Shown: piece by piece, positions 52,355 to 60,148 of the stretch
How the letters are laid out: the number at the start of each line of letters is the position of its first letter
How positions within the stretch are numbered: position 1 is the stretch's first letter
NCBI GenBank assembly: GCA_963709775.1
Contig: CAVPXS010000018.1
Location: forward strand, 248,001-312,000
From: Salinimicrobium sp963709775
GTDB taxonomy: Bacteria > Bacteroidota > Bacteroidia > Flavobacteriales > Flavobacteriaceae
DNA: 64,000 nt
Reading direction: 5' to 3'
Notes under the pieces: generated by a model
What the model saw: the letters and a program-made list of their open reading frames with translations, nothing else
What the model was told of the DNA's origin: nothing
Database searches by the model: none
Translations under genes and position numbers: made by a program

Positions 52355-52726
52355 TTAATAATTTGTTTCAATTGAAGTGGATTTTGCATCCCCCCAAAGA
52401 CTCTCAATATCGTAAAATTCTCTTATGTGCTTTTGGAAAACATGCACTACCACACTTACGTAATCCATTAGTACCCATTCGGCATTGTCCGATCCTTCAA
52501 TATGCCAGGGCTTGTCTTTAAGCGATTTGCTAACGGTTTTTTGAATGGAATTTACGATGGCATTTACCTGCGTATTTGATGTTCCATTGCAGATTATGAA
52601 ATAATCGCAAACAGTATTTTCTATTTCCCGAAGATCAAGAATGTCGATGTCATTTCCTTTAACTTCTTCAATCCCCTTGATTATATGTGCTATAAGTATG
52701 TCGTTGTTAGCTTCTTTTTTTACCAT
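52355..52726 (-). CDS. rsfS: Ribosome silencing factor RsfS
   Basis: A 123-residue protein that binds ribosomal protein L14 and blocks subunit joining when nutrients are short. The Iojap-family core is clear: IKGIEEVKGNDIDILDLREI, DYFIICNGTSNTQVNAIVNSI and EWVLMDYVSVVVHVFQKHIREFYDIESLWGDA. It is the first gene of the rsfS-ftsH run and is divergent from birA. Confidence 0.95.
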   Translation of the reverse strand: MVKKEANNDILIAHIIKGIEEVKGNDIDILDLREIENTVCDYFIICNGTSNTQVNAIVNSIQKTVSKSLKDKPWHIEGSDNAEWVLMDYVSVVVHVFQKHIREFYDIESLWGDAKSTSIETNY

Positions 52727-52745
52727 TAAATTTATTTTCTTTGCG

Positions 52746-52753
52746 CAAAGTTA
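52746..52753 (-). promoter_or_regulatory. -7 element of rsfS-ftsH
   Basis: TAACTTTG on the minus strand, 19 bases ahead of the rsfS start. No TTG at -33. Confidence 0.45.
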
Positions 52754-52820
52754 TTACTTTTTAAGGTTTTTTGAACCTTGGTTTTCATAACATTTAACGC
52801 CAGCATTATCTATCGTTCGT

Positions 52821-53552
52821 ATGCACCTTATCAAAGTTAGTGCCATCAACTCCACCAATTCTTTTGCCCGGGAGCTCCTTAAAGAAAATTCTCAACTGCC
52901 ACTAACCTGTGTTGTAGCTAAAAAACAATTGCAGGGCAGGGGACAACGGGGAACCTCCTGGGACGCCGAAGAGGGTAAGAACCTTACCTTTTCGGTATTT
53001 TTACCCCGTCCGAAAATAAATCCCGCGCATCAATTTTTGCTAAGTGCCACGGTTGCAGCTTCCTTGCTCACAGCGCTAAAAAGTTTTCTACTGCCACGAC
53101 TTAAAATAAAATGGCCTAACGACATCTTGTCAGCAAACCAGAAAGTGGCGGGAATTCTAATTGAAAATATTCTTGCTGAAGGAAAGGTGGTGGGATCTAT
53201 TATTGGAGTTGGTCTTAATGTTAACCAGAAAGATTTTCAAAACCTGCCACAAGCTGCATCCATGAGTACTGTCACAGGACAGGAGTTCGAGCTGGATGAA
53301 GTGCTGAAGGTAATTCTGAAGGAGTTGGAATCCGGTTTCGCAGAACTTTCCGAAGAAAATTCCGAAGCTATATTAAACGCCTATAAAAATGACCTTTTTC
53401 GCAGGTTGATCCCGTCGACCTTTAAATATCCCGACGGGCAACTATTTACCGGAATGATCCTCGATGTCACCCCGGCAGGAAAACTGCTGGTGCAAATAGA
53501 TGAAGAGGAAACTGCCGAATTTGACCTGAAAGAAGTTAGTCTTTGCTATTAG
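52821..53552 (+). CDS. birA: Biotin--[acetyl-CoA-carboxylase] ligase
   Basis: Attaches biotin to carboxyl-carrier proteins. The 243-residue protein lacks an N-terminal DNA-binding domain, so it is a monofunctional ligase, not a repressor. The biotinyl-AMP loop GRGQRGTSWDAEEGKNLTFS lies near 37-56, KWPNDILSANQKVAGILIEN near 93-112, and GVGLNVNQ near 128. Its targets probably include the carboxylase whose gene starts at 63928. It overlaps the convergent SRPBCC gene by 4 bases. Confidence 0.94.
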   Translation: MHLIKVSAINSTNSFARELLKENSQLPLTCVVAKKQLQGRGQRGTSWDAEEGKNLTFSVFLPRPKINPAHQFLLSATVAASLLTALKSFLLPRLKIKWPNDILSANQKVAGILIENILAEGKVVGSIIGVGLNVNQKDFQNLPQAASMSTVTGQEFELDEVLKVILKELESGFAELSEENSEAILNAYKNDLFRRLIPSTFKYPDGQLFTGMILDVTPAGKLLVQIDEEETAEFDLKEVSLCY

Positions 53553-53941
53553 ATCTTCGCCAGGTTTTCTGACAGGTTCGTAATGAACTTCTTAAGAGGT
53601 CCTTTTACCATCATTGCCATCATAGTATTAAACTTCCCGTGGAAGAATAATTGTGCAGAACTCTGGTTTTCTCCAAGCGATTCGATTTCCACATCAAGTG
53701 AGAAATTAAATTTATCTGAAGTAGATCCCAGTTTAATAAATTCCGGTTCACGCGTCTCCTTTATTTGAAGAGCAATCTCGGGCATTCCCTTAAGTGCAAA
53801 AGCAAAAGTGTCCTGAGATTTTACTTCAAACTTTTCTTTGCTTTCGGGCATGATCTGTTCATAGTTACTCACATCTGTGAGGAAATTGAACAATTCCTGC
53901 TGACTCTTCTGTACTGTTACTTTATCACTCTGTAATTCCAT
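53549..53941 (-). CDS. SRPBCC (START-like) family protein
   Basis: A 130-residue protein with the START/Bet v1 helix-grip pattern: an N-terminal strand, SQQELFNFLTDVSNYEQIMPES near 13-34, a run of amphipathic strands, and a C-terminal helix (GPLKKFITNLSENLAKI) that closes a hydrophobic pocket. Such proteins bind small lipophilic ligands. It starts 3 bases after the pyrE stop codon and is surely co-transcribed with it; a role in pyrimidine synthesis is not implied by the fold. Confidence 0.85.
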   Translation of the reverse strand: MELQSDKVTVQKSQQELFNFLTDVSNYEQIMPESKEKFEVKSQDTFAFALKGMPEIALQIKETREPEFIKLGSTSDKFNFSLDVEIESLGENQSSAQLFFHGKFNTMMAMMVKGPLKKFITNLSENLAKI

Positions 53942-53944
53942 GGC

Positions 53945-54586
53945 TTATTTTTTCCAGTTAGCCGGATCTTTGTGCCAGCTTTTCAGGAGCTCGCTTTCGG
54001 CTTGATTTATATAATTTGTTTTCAAGGCTACTTCCAAAAGGTAATCATAGTTACTTAAGGTGTGTAGCTCAATATTTGCTTCTTTAAAATTTTGATTGGC
54101 AGTTTCAAACCCATAAGAAAAAATGCCGAGCATCCCCTTTATCTGGAGATTGGCTTCCTGTAGTGCCTTAACAGCATTCAGGCTGCTATTTCCCGTACTT
54201 ATCAGGTCTTCAATGACAACAACCGTTTGGCCGTCCTCAACTTTTCCTTCTATCTGGTTCTTTCGCCCATGAGATTTTGGTTCGGGTCGAACGTATGCAA
54301 AAGGCAGGCTAAGGTATTCTGCAACCAGCATTCCTATTCCTATTGCGCCCGTGGCAACTCCAGCAATCACATCGGCTTTACCATATAGCTGCTCTATTTG
54401 GCGCGCCATGTGTTCCCTTACAAAATTGCGGATGGGAGGATAAGAAAGAATAATGCGATTATCACAGTAAATAGGAGAGTTCCAGCCGCTCGCCCACTTA
54501 AACCCTTGTTGTGCATCTAATTTTATTGCTTTAATTTGCAATAATAACTCAGCAGTTTTGCGAGCTGTTTCCTTGTCTAAAATCAT
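53945..54586 (-). CDS. pyrE: Orotate phosphoribosyltransferase
   Basis: Converts orotate and PRPP to OMP in pyrimidine synthesis. The 213-residue protein shows FKWASGWNSPIYCDNR near 28-43, the flexible-loop segment RPEPKSHGRKNQIEG near 99-113, and the PRPP-binding VVVIEDLISTGNSS near 121-134. The ATG at 54586 (MILDKETARKTAELL) is the family start; the long upstream extension is the shadow of the Nudix gene. Only 7 bases separate this start codon from the divergent Nudix start codon. Confidence 0.95.
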   Translation of the reverse strand: MILDKETARKTAELLLQIKAIKLDAQQGFKWASGWNSPIYCDNRIILSYPPIRNFVREHMARQIEQLYGKADVIAGVATGAIGIGMLVAEYLSLPFAYVRPEPKSHGRKNQIEGKVEDGQTVVVIEDLISTGNSSLNAVKALQEANLQIKGMLGIFSYGFETANQNFKEANIELHTLSNYDYLLEVALKTNYINQAESELLKSWHKDPANWKK

Positions 54587-54590
54587 AGTG

Positions 54591-54598
54591 CAAATGTA
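54591..54598 (-). promoter_or_regulatory. -7 element of pyrE, overlapping the Nudix start codon
   Basis: TACATTTG on the minus strand, ending 4 bases before the pyrE ATG. The box covers the ATG of the divergent Nudix gene (54594-54596). It implies a leaderless pyrE transcript. Confidence 0.45.
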
Positions 54599-55217
54599 TA
54601 AAGTTTTTGTAAATGATATTCCTATTATTCTCTCTACGGAAAAGGATTTGGGTGAAAAATATGTTTCTGTTCCGTTAAAAGAAGTGAAATTAAAGAGGAT
54701 TATCAAAAAAATTAACAAAGGTAAGTTGCTCTATGTGAATCTTTACCATGATAAAAAAGAGAAGCTGCTAAAGCACCTTTTTAAGAAGTTACCTGTGGTT
54801 ACTGCCGGGGGAGGAATGGTTCTAAACCCCCAAAAAGAGGTGCTGTTCATTTACCGCAACGGCCGCTGGGATCTCCCTAAAGGAAAGGTGGAAAAGAATG
54901 AGAGTATCGAAACAGGAGCAATTCGTGAGGTAGAAGAGGAGACGGGTGTGAAAAATCTGAAGATCTCAAAATTTCTCCAAACAACATATCATATCTTTCA
55001 GCGCAAAGGGCGCTACAGACTTAAGGTTACCTACTGGTATGAAATGACGACCGACTATGATGGCGAACTTATCCCCGAAGAAAAAGAGGGTATTAAAAAG
55101 GTGAAGTGGAAGAACATGGAGAAGGCGCAAAAGGCTCTTAAAAAATCCTATGCCAATATAAAACTGCTCTTCCCCGAGGAGATCTTACCGGTTCACTCTA
55201 AAGACCGGGTATCTTAA
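54594..55217 (+). CDS. Nudix hydrolase
   Basis: A 207-residue protein with an N-terminal 65-residue extension, then a Nudix domain. The Nudix box G-x5-E-x7-RE-x2-EE-x-G is complete at 97-119 (GKVEKNESIETGAIREVEEETG), preceded by NGRWDLPKGK. Nudix enzymes cleave nucleoside diphosphate derivatives; the substrate is unknown. The ATG at 54594 gives MYKVFVNDIPIILS, the usual start of this flavobacterial type. The 3' end overlaps the convergent M14 peptidase gene by 33 bases. Confidence 0.92.
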   Translation: MYKVFVNDIPIILSTEKDLGEKYVSVPLKEVKLKRIIKKINKGKLLYVNLYHDKKEKLLKHLFKKLPVVTAGGGMVLNPQKEVLFIYRNGRWDLPKGKVEKNESIETGAIREVEEETGVKNLKISKFLQTTYHIFQRKGRYRLKVTYWYEMTTDYDGELIPEEKEGIKKVKWKNMEKAQKALKKSYANIKLLFPEEILPVHSKDRVS

Positions 55218-56936
55218 ATGTGAACTTTCATAGTGTTCGCTTTTTTTATGGATCCAGGCCAACTGCGCGTACCAGTTTGCCGCAAATTCAGGGTCGTTAG
55301 TTTTCTTAGCCATGAATTCTTCTTCGATCTCGGGATAATCATCCAAAAATTCCCTTGCAATTTCCTCAAAAACATAAGGTGAGAATCCTTCTTTTTGCTG
55401 CAGGACGCTGTCGAAGAAATTCCAGTTAAAAAATGAGTCCGGAGCCTCAGGTTCCAGTGTCGCCATTAGATATTTTGCTGCTTTTTGCTTTATGGGTATA
55501 AAAACATCTCCTTTTCTAAGATTCACCTTTTGTCGGCTGCTTTCCACCTCCACATTAGAATGCGGGTAATGACCTTCATAAGCATTCTCCCGTGTCTCGT
55601 AATTCTTTATTTTATAAACCTCTACAACCATACTGGTGTCCTTTTCAAAGGGGATCATTTCTACGTTATTCATTTCCAATAGATCCAAAACCGGCCACCA
55701 TGCCTGGGGAACAATGTAGCCCTGCGGCATTTTCACCTCCCGGGAAGCCGTAAAGTTGTCGTAATAATCAACGGGCTTGGTAAATGGACGGGTAGTGTCA
55801 TATTTAAGCCGTTCAAAACCTGTTACCTGGCTGGGAATTCTTTCTGCTTCATAACCTTTGAACTGCAAATTTGAAACTTCACTGCTGTCAACCACAAAAT
55901 CAAAGGCATAATTGCTTTTGCTTTGAAACTCCTTCAGGTCCTTTGCCCGGAGCTTTTTTATCAATTCAGTATCCTCGTCGGCAATGTCGATCATAGAACG
56001 CAAAAATTCATAGGTGCCACGAACCCGTTTGTCGTATGGCTTAAGCATATGAGTTTCTACCAGGACTCCAAGGGTGTTCCAAAGAGCAGCGTATCCCGTA
56101 GAGTAGCGGGGAGTATCAAGGAACTGTGAAAATCCCTTTTCAGGAACATCTCCAAATACATTCACATAAGGTGTGACTTCCCATTCCTTCTTTTTTAGTG
56201 CTTTTTCCAGGGCGGGTCTCAAATCGGTCTTGATATATTTTCCAAGGGCTCCACCCATTTGGTCATGTTGAGTAAAAAGATGGGTGAGCGTATATTGATA
56301 ATCGGCCCCGTTGCTAACATGAGTGTCAATAAAAACATCCGGATCAACTAGATGAAAGATCTCGTAAAAGCTGCGGGTATTTTTTGTGTCGGCTTTTATG
56401 AAATCGCGGTTGAGATCGTAGTTCTGTGCATTTCCGCGGAAACCATAAGCTTTAGGTCCGTTTTGGTTCGTGCGGGTAAAGGAATTGCGGTTCAATGCGC
56501 CACCTACGTTGTAGACTGGAATTGCTGCAATAACAGTATTTTCGGGAAGAGCGATCGAGTCCTGGGCCAGGTCCCGGAACAACATCATTGTAGCGTCAAT
56601 CCCGTCACTTTCGCCGGGATGTATTCCATTATTGATCAAAATAATGCTGTGATCCTTGCGAACGTTCTCAAAATCAAATGATCTGTTACGGCTGTAAGTA
56701 ACCAGGTGCAGAGGTTCTCCACTATCAGTCTCCCCAATACGCTTTAGGTTTATTGTGGAATACACAGCAGCGAGATCTTCGTAATAATCAATGATTTCGG
56801 TATATGTGGCGGTCTCGGTCCCTCCAGATTTTTCGAAGACAGTAGTGAAATCATAATCCTGTTCCAGAATGTAATTAGAAAAATCACAGGAGCTTAGGCC
56901 AAGAGCGAAGATCGCCAGAAACAGAATCTTTTTCAT
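55185..56936 (-). CDS. M14 family zinc carboxypeptidase-like lipoprotein
   Basis: A 583-residue exported metallopeptidase. The signal MKKILFLAIFALGLSSC carries a lipobox Cys at 17. The M14 domain has the zinc pair in NNGIHPGESDGIDAT (His and Glu, near 97-111) and the third ligand in IDTHVSNGADYQYT near 197. NRDFIKAD near 174 is the substrate-carboxylate Asn-Arg region. The C-terminal 250 residues form an extra domain. It probably trims peptides or cell-wall stems in the envelope. The ATG at 56936 starts the signal peptide. Confidence 0.9.
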   Translation of the reverse strand: MKKILFLAIFALGLSSCDFSNYILEQDYDFTTVFEKSGGTETATYTEIIDYYEDLAAVYSTINLKRIGETDSGEPLHLVTYSRNRSFDFENVRKDHSIILINNGIHPGESDGIDATMMLFRDLAQDSIALPENTVIAAIPVYNVGGALNRNSFTRTNQNGPKAYGFRGNAQNYDLNRDFIKADTKNTRSFYEIFHLVDPDVFIDTHVSNGADYQYTLTHLFTQHDQMGGALGKYIKTDLRPALEKALKKKEWEVTPYVNVFGDVPEKGFSQFLDTPRYSTGYAALWNTLGVLVETHMLKPYDKRVRGTYEFLRSMIDIADEDTELIKKLRAKDLKEFQSKSNYAFDFVVDSSEVSNLQFKGYEAERIPSQVTGFERLKYDTTRPFTKPVDYYDNFTASREVKMPQGYIVPQAWWPVLDLLEMNNVEMIPFEKDTSMVVEVYKIKNYETRENAYEGHYPHSNVEVESSRQKVNLRKGDVFIPIKQKAAKYLMATLEPEAPDSFFNWNFFDSVLQQKEGFSPYVFEEIAREFLDDYPEIEEEFMAKKTNDPEFAANWYAQLAWIHKKSEHYESSHLRYPVFRVNR

Positions 56937-57076
56937 GCAGGGATTTTTAACAGCTGTAAACATAAAGAAAAACTTCAAAAGCCTAAAGAAATGCTAAGAA
57001 TAAAGCAGGCTTTTCCAGGCTTCAAAAAAAGCTTATTTTAGCTAAGGCTTTTGCTTTTGAGAAAAAGGTAAGGTGC

Positions 57077-57093
57077 CAAAAATGCCATTTTTA
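57077..57093. repeat. CAAAAATGNCATTTTTG palindrome, copy at 57.1 kb
   Basis: CAAAAATGCCATTTTTA in the 192-base gap between the divergent M14 and TonB-receptor genes, 36 bases ahead of the receptor start. Confidence 0.6.
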
Positions 57094-57128
57094 AAACTTC
57101 TTTCCATTCGGAAAACAAAACGCACATC

Positions 57129-59438
57129 TTGAGAAAATATCTTTTTCTGCTCTCCATCTTTCTTTTCTTCGGAAATCTTTCTGCCCAGAACATAAAAGGA
57201 AAAGTAATTGATGCCTTTACCAGTAAACCTCTTGAAAAGGTTAAAATTACTTCTGAAAATATTTCTGAACCCGTTTATTCCGGTCCTTCAGGGGAATTTT
57301 TGCTTCCGGTGGAAGAACTGCCCGTAAATGTCATTTTTGACTACCCCGGTTACGGCCGAAAGGTTCTGAATATTGAAAATTATTCCGAAGACTTGATCGT
57401 GTTACTTGCCCCTTCCGAAGGTTCCCTTTCCGAAGTAGTGCTACGCAGTACCATAATTCCGCAGGAACTTCTTCAAACCCCGTCGGCTGTGTCTGTGTTG
57501 AGTGGGGAAGACCTGCAAAGGTTTGATGAGACCAATATTATGCAGAACTTTAGTACTGTACCGGGAGTGAATGTGCATCAGGGTGCCCTCAATACGAATA
57601 AAATGAGTATTCGCGGAGTTGGCGCACGGTCTCAATATAGCACCAACAGGGTAAAGGCTTATTTTATGGAGATCCCAATTACCAGCGCCGAAGGTGAAAC
57701 CACGCTTGATGACCTGGATCCTGCGGTTGTAGAACGTGTCGAGATCATAAAAGGGCCTACTTCCAGTGTTTATGGGGCCGGTCTTGGCGGAGTAATCACT
57801 CTATTTCCTGCCCGGGCAGAGGAGCAGGGAACCAATGCAAAGGTAAAAGGAACTTATGGCAGCTATAACTTAATTCGGGGAACTGTGCAGGCCTCTCATG
57901 CTTCTGAATCTTCAAATTTAGTGGCAACATATAACCATGTCGAAACAGATGGCTGGAGGGATAATTCGGCTTATGACCGTGATTCTTTTACCATGTTTGG
58001 GCAGGTCGCCGGGGGAGAAAACGGCCAGTTATCGGTACTGGGGCACTTTGTTCGGCTTAAAGCTTTTATTCCAAGTTCCTTAAACCGGGAAACCTTGCTC
58101 ACAGACCCTTCTTCGGCAGCTTTTACCTGGGGAGCGGCAAAAGGTTATGAATCTTATGATAAAGGTTTGCTGGGACTTTCTTACAGGTACAACTTTAGTG
58201 AAACTTTCCAAAATACTACCAGCATTTACGGCACTTTTAGAGATGCTTATGAGCCAAGGCCATTTGATATTCTCAATGAAGAGCAAACGGCTTTGGGAGC
58301 CAGGACAAAATTCAATCTCGAAGGGGATTTTCTAAATGCTCCTTCCCGTGTGAGCTTTGGGATGGAATTTTACAATGAATGGTATGACATCGCTACTTAT
58401 GAGAATCTTTATGAGCAATTTGAGGATGCAGGAAGTGTCCCAGGAATTAACCTGAGCCATAATGAGCAGGACAGGATCTATTATAACTTCTTTTTTCAAT
58501 GGAATTTGCAGGTTACTTCCCGGTTAAAGCTGGAAGCAGGATTGAACCTGAATTCTACCTCCTACGAGCTAAGCGATCTATATGAAGAAGATGATGTAGA
58601 CCAATCGGGCGACTATACTTTTGATGATGTACTTTCGCCAAGGTTTGGTGCAGTATATTCAGTTTCTCCCGGTAAGAATTTCTATGCCTCTGTGAGCCAC
58701 GGATTTTCCACTCCAACAGTAGCTGAAACACTTACCCCGGAAGGTTTGATCAATACAAGCCTGAAGCCCGAAACCGGGATCAATTATGAAGTAGGCTTCA
58801 AAGGGAATTTCCTGAATAACCGTTTATATGCTGAAGTTGCGGCTTTTTCAATACAGGTAGACAATCTCTTAGTGGCCGAACGTGTGGCCGAAGATCAATA
58901 TATTGGCCGCAACGCCGGAAAAACTGATCATAACGGATTGGAGCTCCTGCTTAATTACAATTTTCCAATATTTTCGGCACTTCGCGCCCGTACTTTTGTA
59001 AATGCGGCCTACAATTCTTTCAGCTTTGATGAATTCATAGATGAAGAAGAGGACTTTTCAGGGAATGATCTTCCGGCAGTACCACAGGAAACCGTTAATG
59101 CGGGGCTGGATCTAATAACTTCTTTTGGTCTAAGCCTGCGCACCACCTATCAATATGAAGGACAAATGCCGCTGAACGATGCCAACACAGAATATAGAAG
59201 TTCCTATGATCTTCTACATTTTAAAGCTTCTTTGAAACCACTGGAGATGTTGAGCGCCGGGGTTATGAATGACTGGGAAATTGAAATTTTTGGTGGAGTG
59301 AACAATGCGCTTGATGAGGAATATGCTGCCTCGGTAATTCCAAATGCTGTTGGTTTTGGCGGCGCAGCACCACGCTACTTTTATCCGGGAATGCCCCAGA
59401 ATTTTTATGGAGGATTGGCGGTTGGCTATAACTTTTAA
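57129..59438 (+). CDS. TonB-dependent outer membrane receptor
   Basis: A 769-residue outer membrane transporter. The signal peptide ends at LSAQ (residue 20). A carboxypeptidase-regulatory-like domain follows (NIKGKVIDAFTSKPLEKVKI, about 21-95), then the plug (QTPSAVSVLSGEDLQRF, MSIRGVGARSQ, VERVEIIKGPTSSVYGAGLGGVI) and a 22-strand barrel ending in aromatic YNF. The start is TTG at 57129 (MRKYLFLLSIFLFFG). The ligand is unknown; no SusD partner or siderophore gene is adjacent, which speaks against a glycan-uptake pair and leaves an iron chelate or cofactor as options. Confidence 0.92.
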   Translation: MRKYLFLLSIFLFFGNLSAQNIKGKVIDAFTSKPLEKVKITSENISEPVYSGPSGEFLLPVEELPVNVIFDYPGYGRKVLNIENYSEDLIVLLAPSEGSLSEVVLRSTIIPQELLQTPSAVSVLSGEDLQRFDETNIMQNFSTVPGVNVHQGALNTNKMSIRGVGARSQYSTNRVKAYFMEIPITSAEGETTLDDLDPAVVERVEIIKGPTSSVYGAGLGGVITLFPARAEEQGTNAKVKGTYGSYNLIRGTVQASHASESSNLVATYNHVETDGWRDNSAYDRDSFTMFGQVAGGENGQLSVLGHFVRLKAFIPSSLNRETLLTDPSSAAFTWGAAKGYESYDKGLLGLSYRYNFSETFQNTTSIYGTFRDAYEPRPFDILNEEQTALGARTKFNLEGDFLNAPSRVSFGMEFYNEWYDIATYENLYEQFEDAGSVPGINLSHNEQDRIYYNFFFQWNLQVTSRLKLEAGLNLNSTSYELSDLYEEDDVDQSGDYTFDDVLSPRFGAVYSVSPGKNFYASVSHGFSTPTVAETLTPEGLINTSLKPETGINYEVGFKGNFLNNRLYAEVAAFSIQVDNLLVAERVAEDQYIGRNAGKTDHNGLELLLNYNFPIFSALRARTFVNAAYNSFSFDEFIDEEEDFSGNDLPAVPQETVNAGLDLITSFGLSLRTTYQYEGQMPLNDANTEYRSSYDLLHFKASLKPLEMLSAGVMNDWEIEIFGGVNNALDEEYAASVIPNAVGFGGAAPRYFYPGMPQNFYGGLAVGYNF

Positions 59439-59445
59439 ATCCAGA

Positions 59446-59545
59446 AAAACCCACCCCGCCTGTCGGCACCCCTCCGGAGGAGGGGAAGTATGAATAATCT
59501 ATGAATTGCCTCCGACTTCAGGCGGAGGATAAAGAATAATTTGAG
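59446..59545. repeat. Palindromic intergenic repeat, relative of the 2.2-2.5 kb cluster
   Basis: CCCACCCCGCCTGTCGGCAC and CCCCTCCGGAGGAGGGG form the same two-part unit as at 2244-2522 (GTCCGC-type block plus CCCCTCC hairpin), followed by a second hairpin GCCTCCGACTTCAGGCGGAGG. Confidence 0.6.
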
Positions 59546-59566
59546 AAAGGGCTTTAGCCTAATTAT

Positions 59567-59654
59567 AGTTAATCAATCCCCAGTTAATCCTTCACCAGGT
59601 TAACCAATCCCTAATTAACCAATCCCCAATTAACCATTCCCCAATTAACCAATA
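59567..59654. repeat. Tandem repeat of a 15-base unit, about six copies
   Basis: Units of the kind AATTAACCAATCCCC: AGTTAATCAATCCCC (59567), AGTTAATCCTTCACC (59582), AGGTTAACCAATCCCT (59597), AATTAACCAATCCCC (59613), AATTAACCATTCCCC (59628) and a truncated last copy at 59643. The array ends at the coaD stop codon. Later copies are more alike than the first ones. Confidence 0.8.
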
Positions 59655-59655
59655 G

Positions 59656-60108
59656 CTACTTCCTAACTACATCGGGTACCATAAAATGGTAATCTCCGCC
59701 GTTGCGTATCACATCCCGAACAACTGTAGAGGAAATATGGCTTTTTCCGGAGGAAGTGATGAAGAAAACGGTTTCCACTCCGCTTAATTTATAGTTGGTT
59801 TGCCCAATCGTCTTTTCAAATTCCAGGTCTATTGCGTTTCTAAGTCCGCGCAGGATGAAACCGGCATTTTGAGACTTACAAAAATCCACAGTCATACCTT
59901 TATAGGTCATTACTTTGATCTTCGGCTCATCCTTAAAGGTCTCTTCTAAAAAACGCACCCGGTCTTCAAGAGAAAACATGTATTTCTTATCTGAATTTAT
60001 CCCGATTGCGAGAATGATCTCATCGAAAAGCGGAAGGCCGCGGTTAATGATATCTACATGTCCCAGGGTTATGGGGTCAAAAGAACCGGGAAAGACTGCT
60101 GTTTTCAT
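59656..60108 (-). CDS. coaD: Pantetheine-phosphate adenylyltransferase
   Basis: Transfers AMP to 4'-phosphopantetheine, the penultimate step of coenzyme A synthesis. The 150-residue protein shows FPGSFDPITLGHVDII near 5-20 with the nucleotide-binding TLGH, FLRGLRNAIDLEFE near 88-103, and ITSSGKSHISSTVVRD near 118-133 with the conserved ISSS-like loop. It lies 40 bases after ddl. The 3' end abuts a tandem repeat and no terminator is visible. Confidence 0.96.
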   Translation of the reverse strand: MKTAVFPGSFDPITLGHVDIINRGLPLFDEIILAIGINSDKKYMFSLEDRVRFLEETFKDEPKIKVMTYKGMTVDFCKSQNAGFILRGLRNAIDLEFEKTIGQTNYKLSGVETVFFITSSGKSHISSTVVRDVIRNGGDYHFMVPDVVRK

Positions 60109-60127
60109 TTCGAAAAAAATTTATCCT

Positions 60128-60143
60128 AAAATAGACATTTTTG
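60128..60143. repeat. Near copy of the CAAAAATGNCATTTTTG palindrome
   Basis: AAAATAGACATTTTTG between ddl and coaD; one base of the core differs (A for G). Confidence 0.4.
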
Positions 60144-60148
60144 AGCAC

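Noticed and set aside
54587..54718. 44-codon extension of PyrE
   Set aside because: It is antisense to the start of the Nudix gene and lacks similarity to PyrE; the normal start is at 54586.
57000..57128. Cobalamin or other riboswitch ahead of the TonB receptor
   Set aside because: No conserved B12-box or comparable fold is visible in the 150-base leader; only the recurrent palindrome is found.
59567..59654. CRISPR array
   Set aside because: The units are contiguous 15-16 base tandem copies without unique spacers and no cas genes are present.
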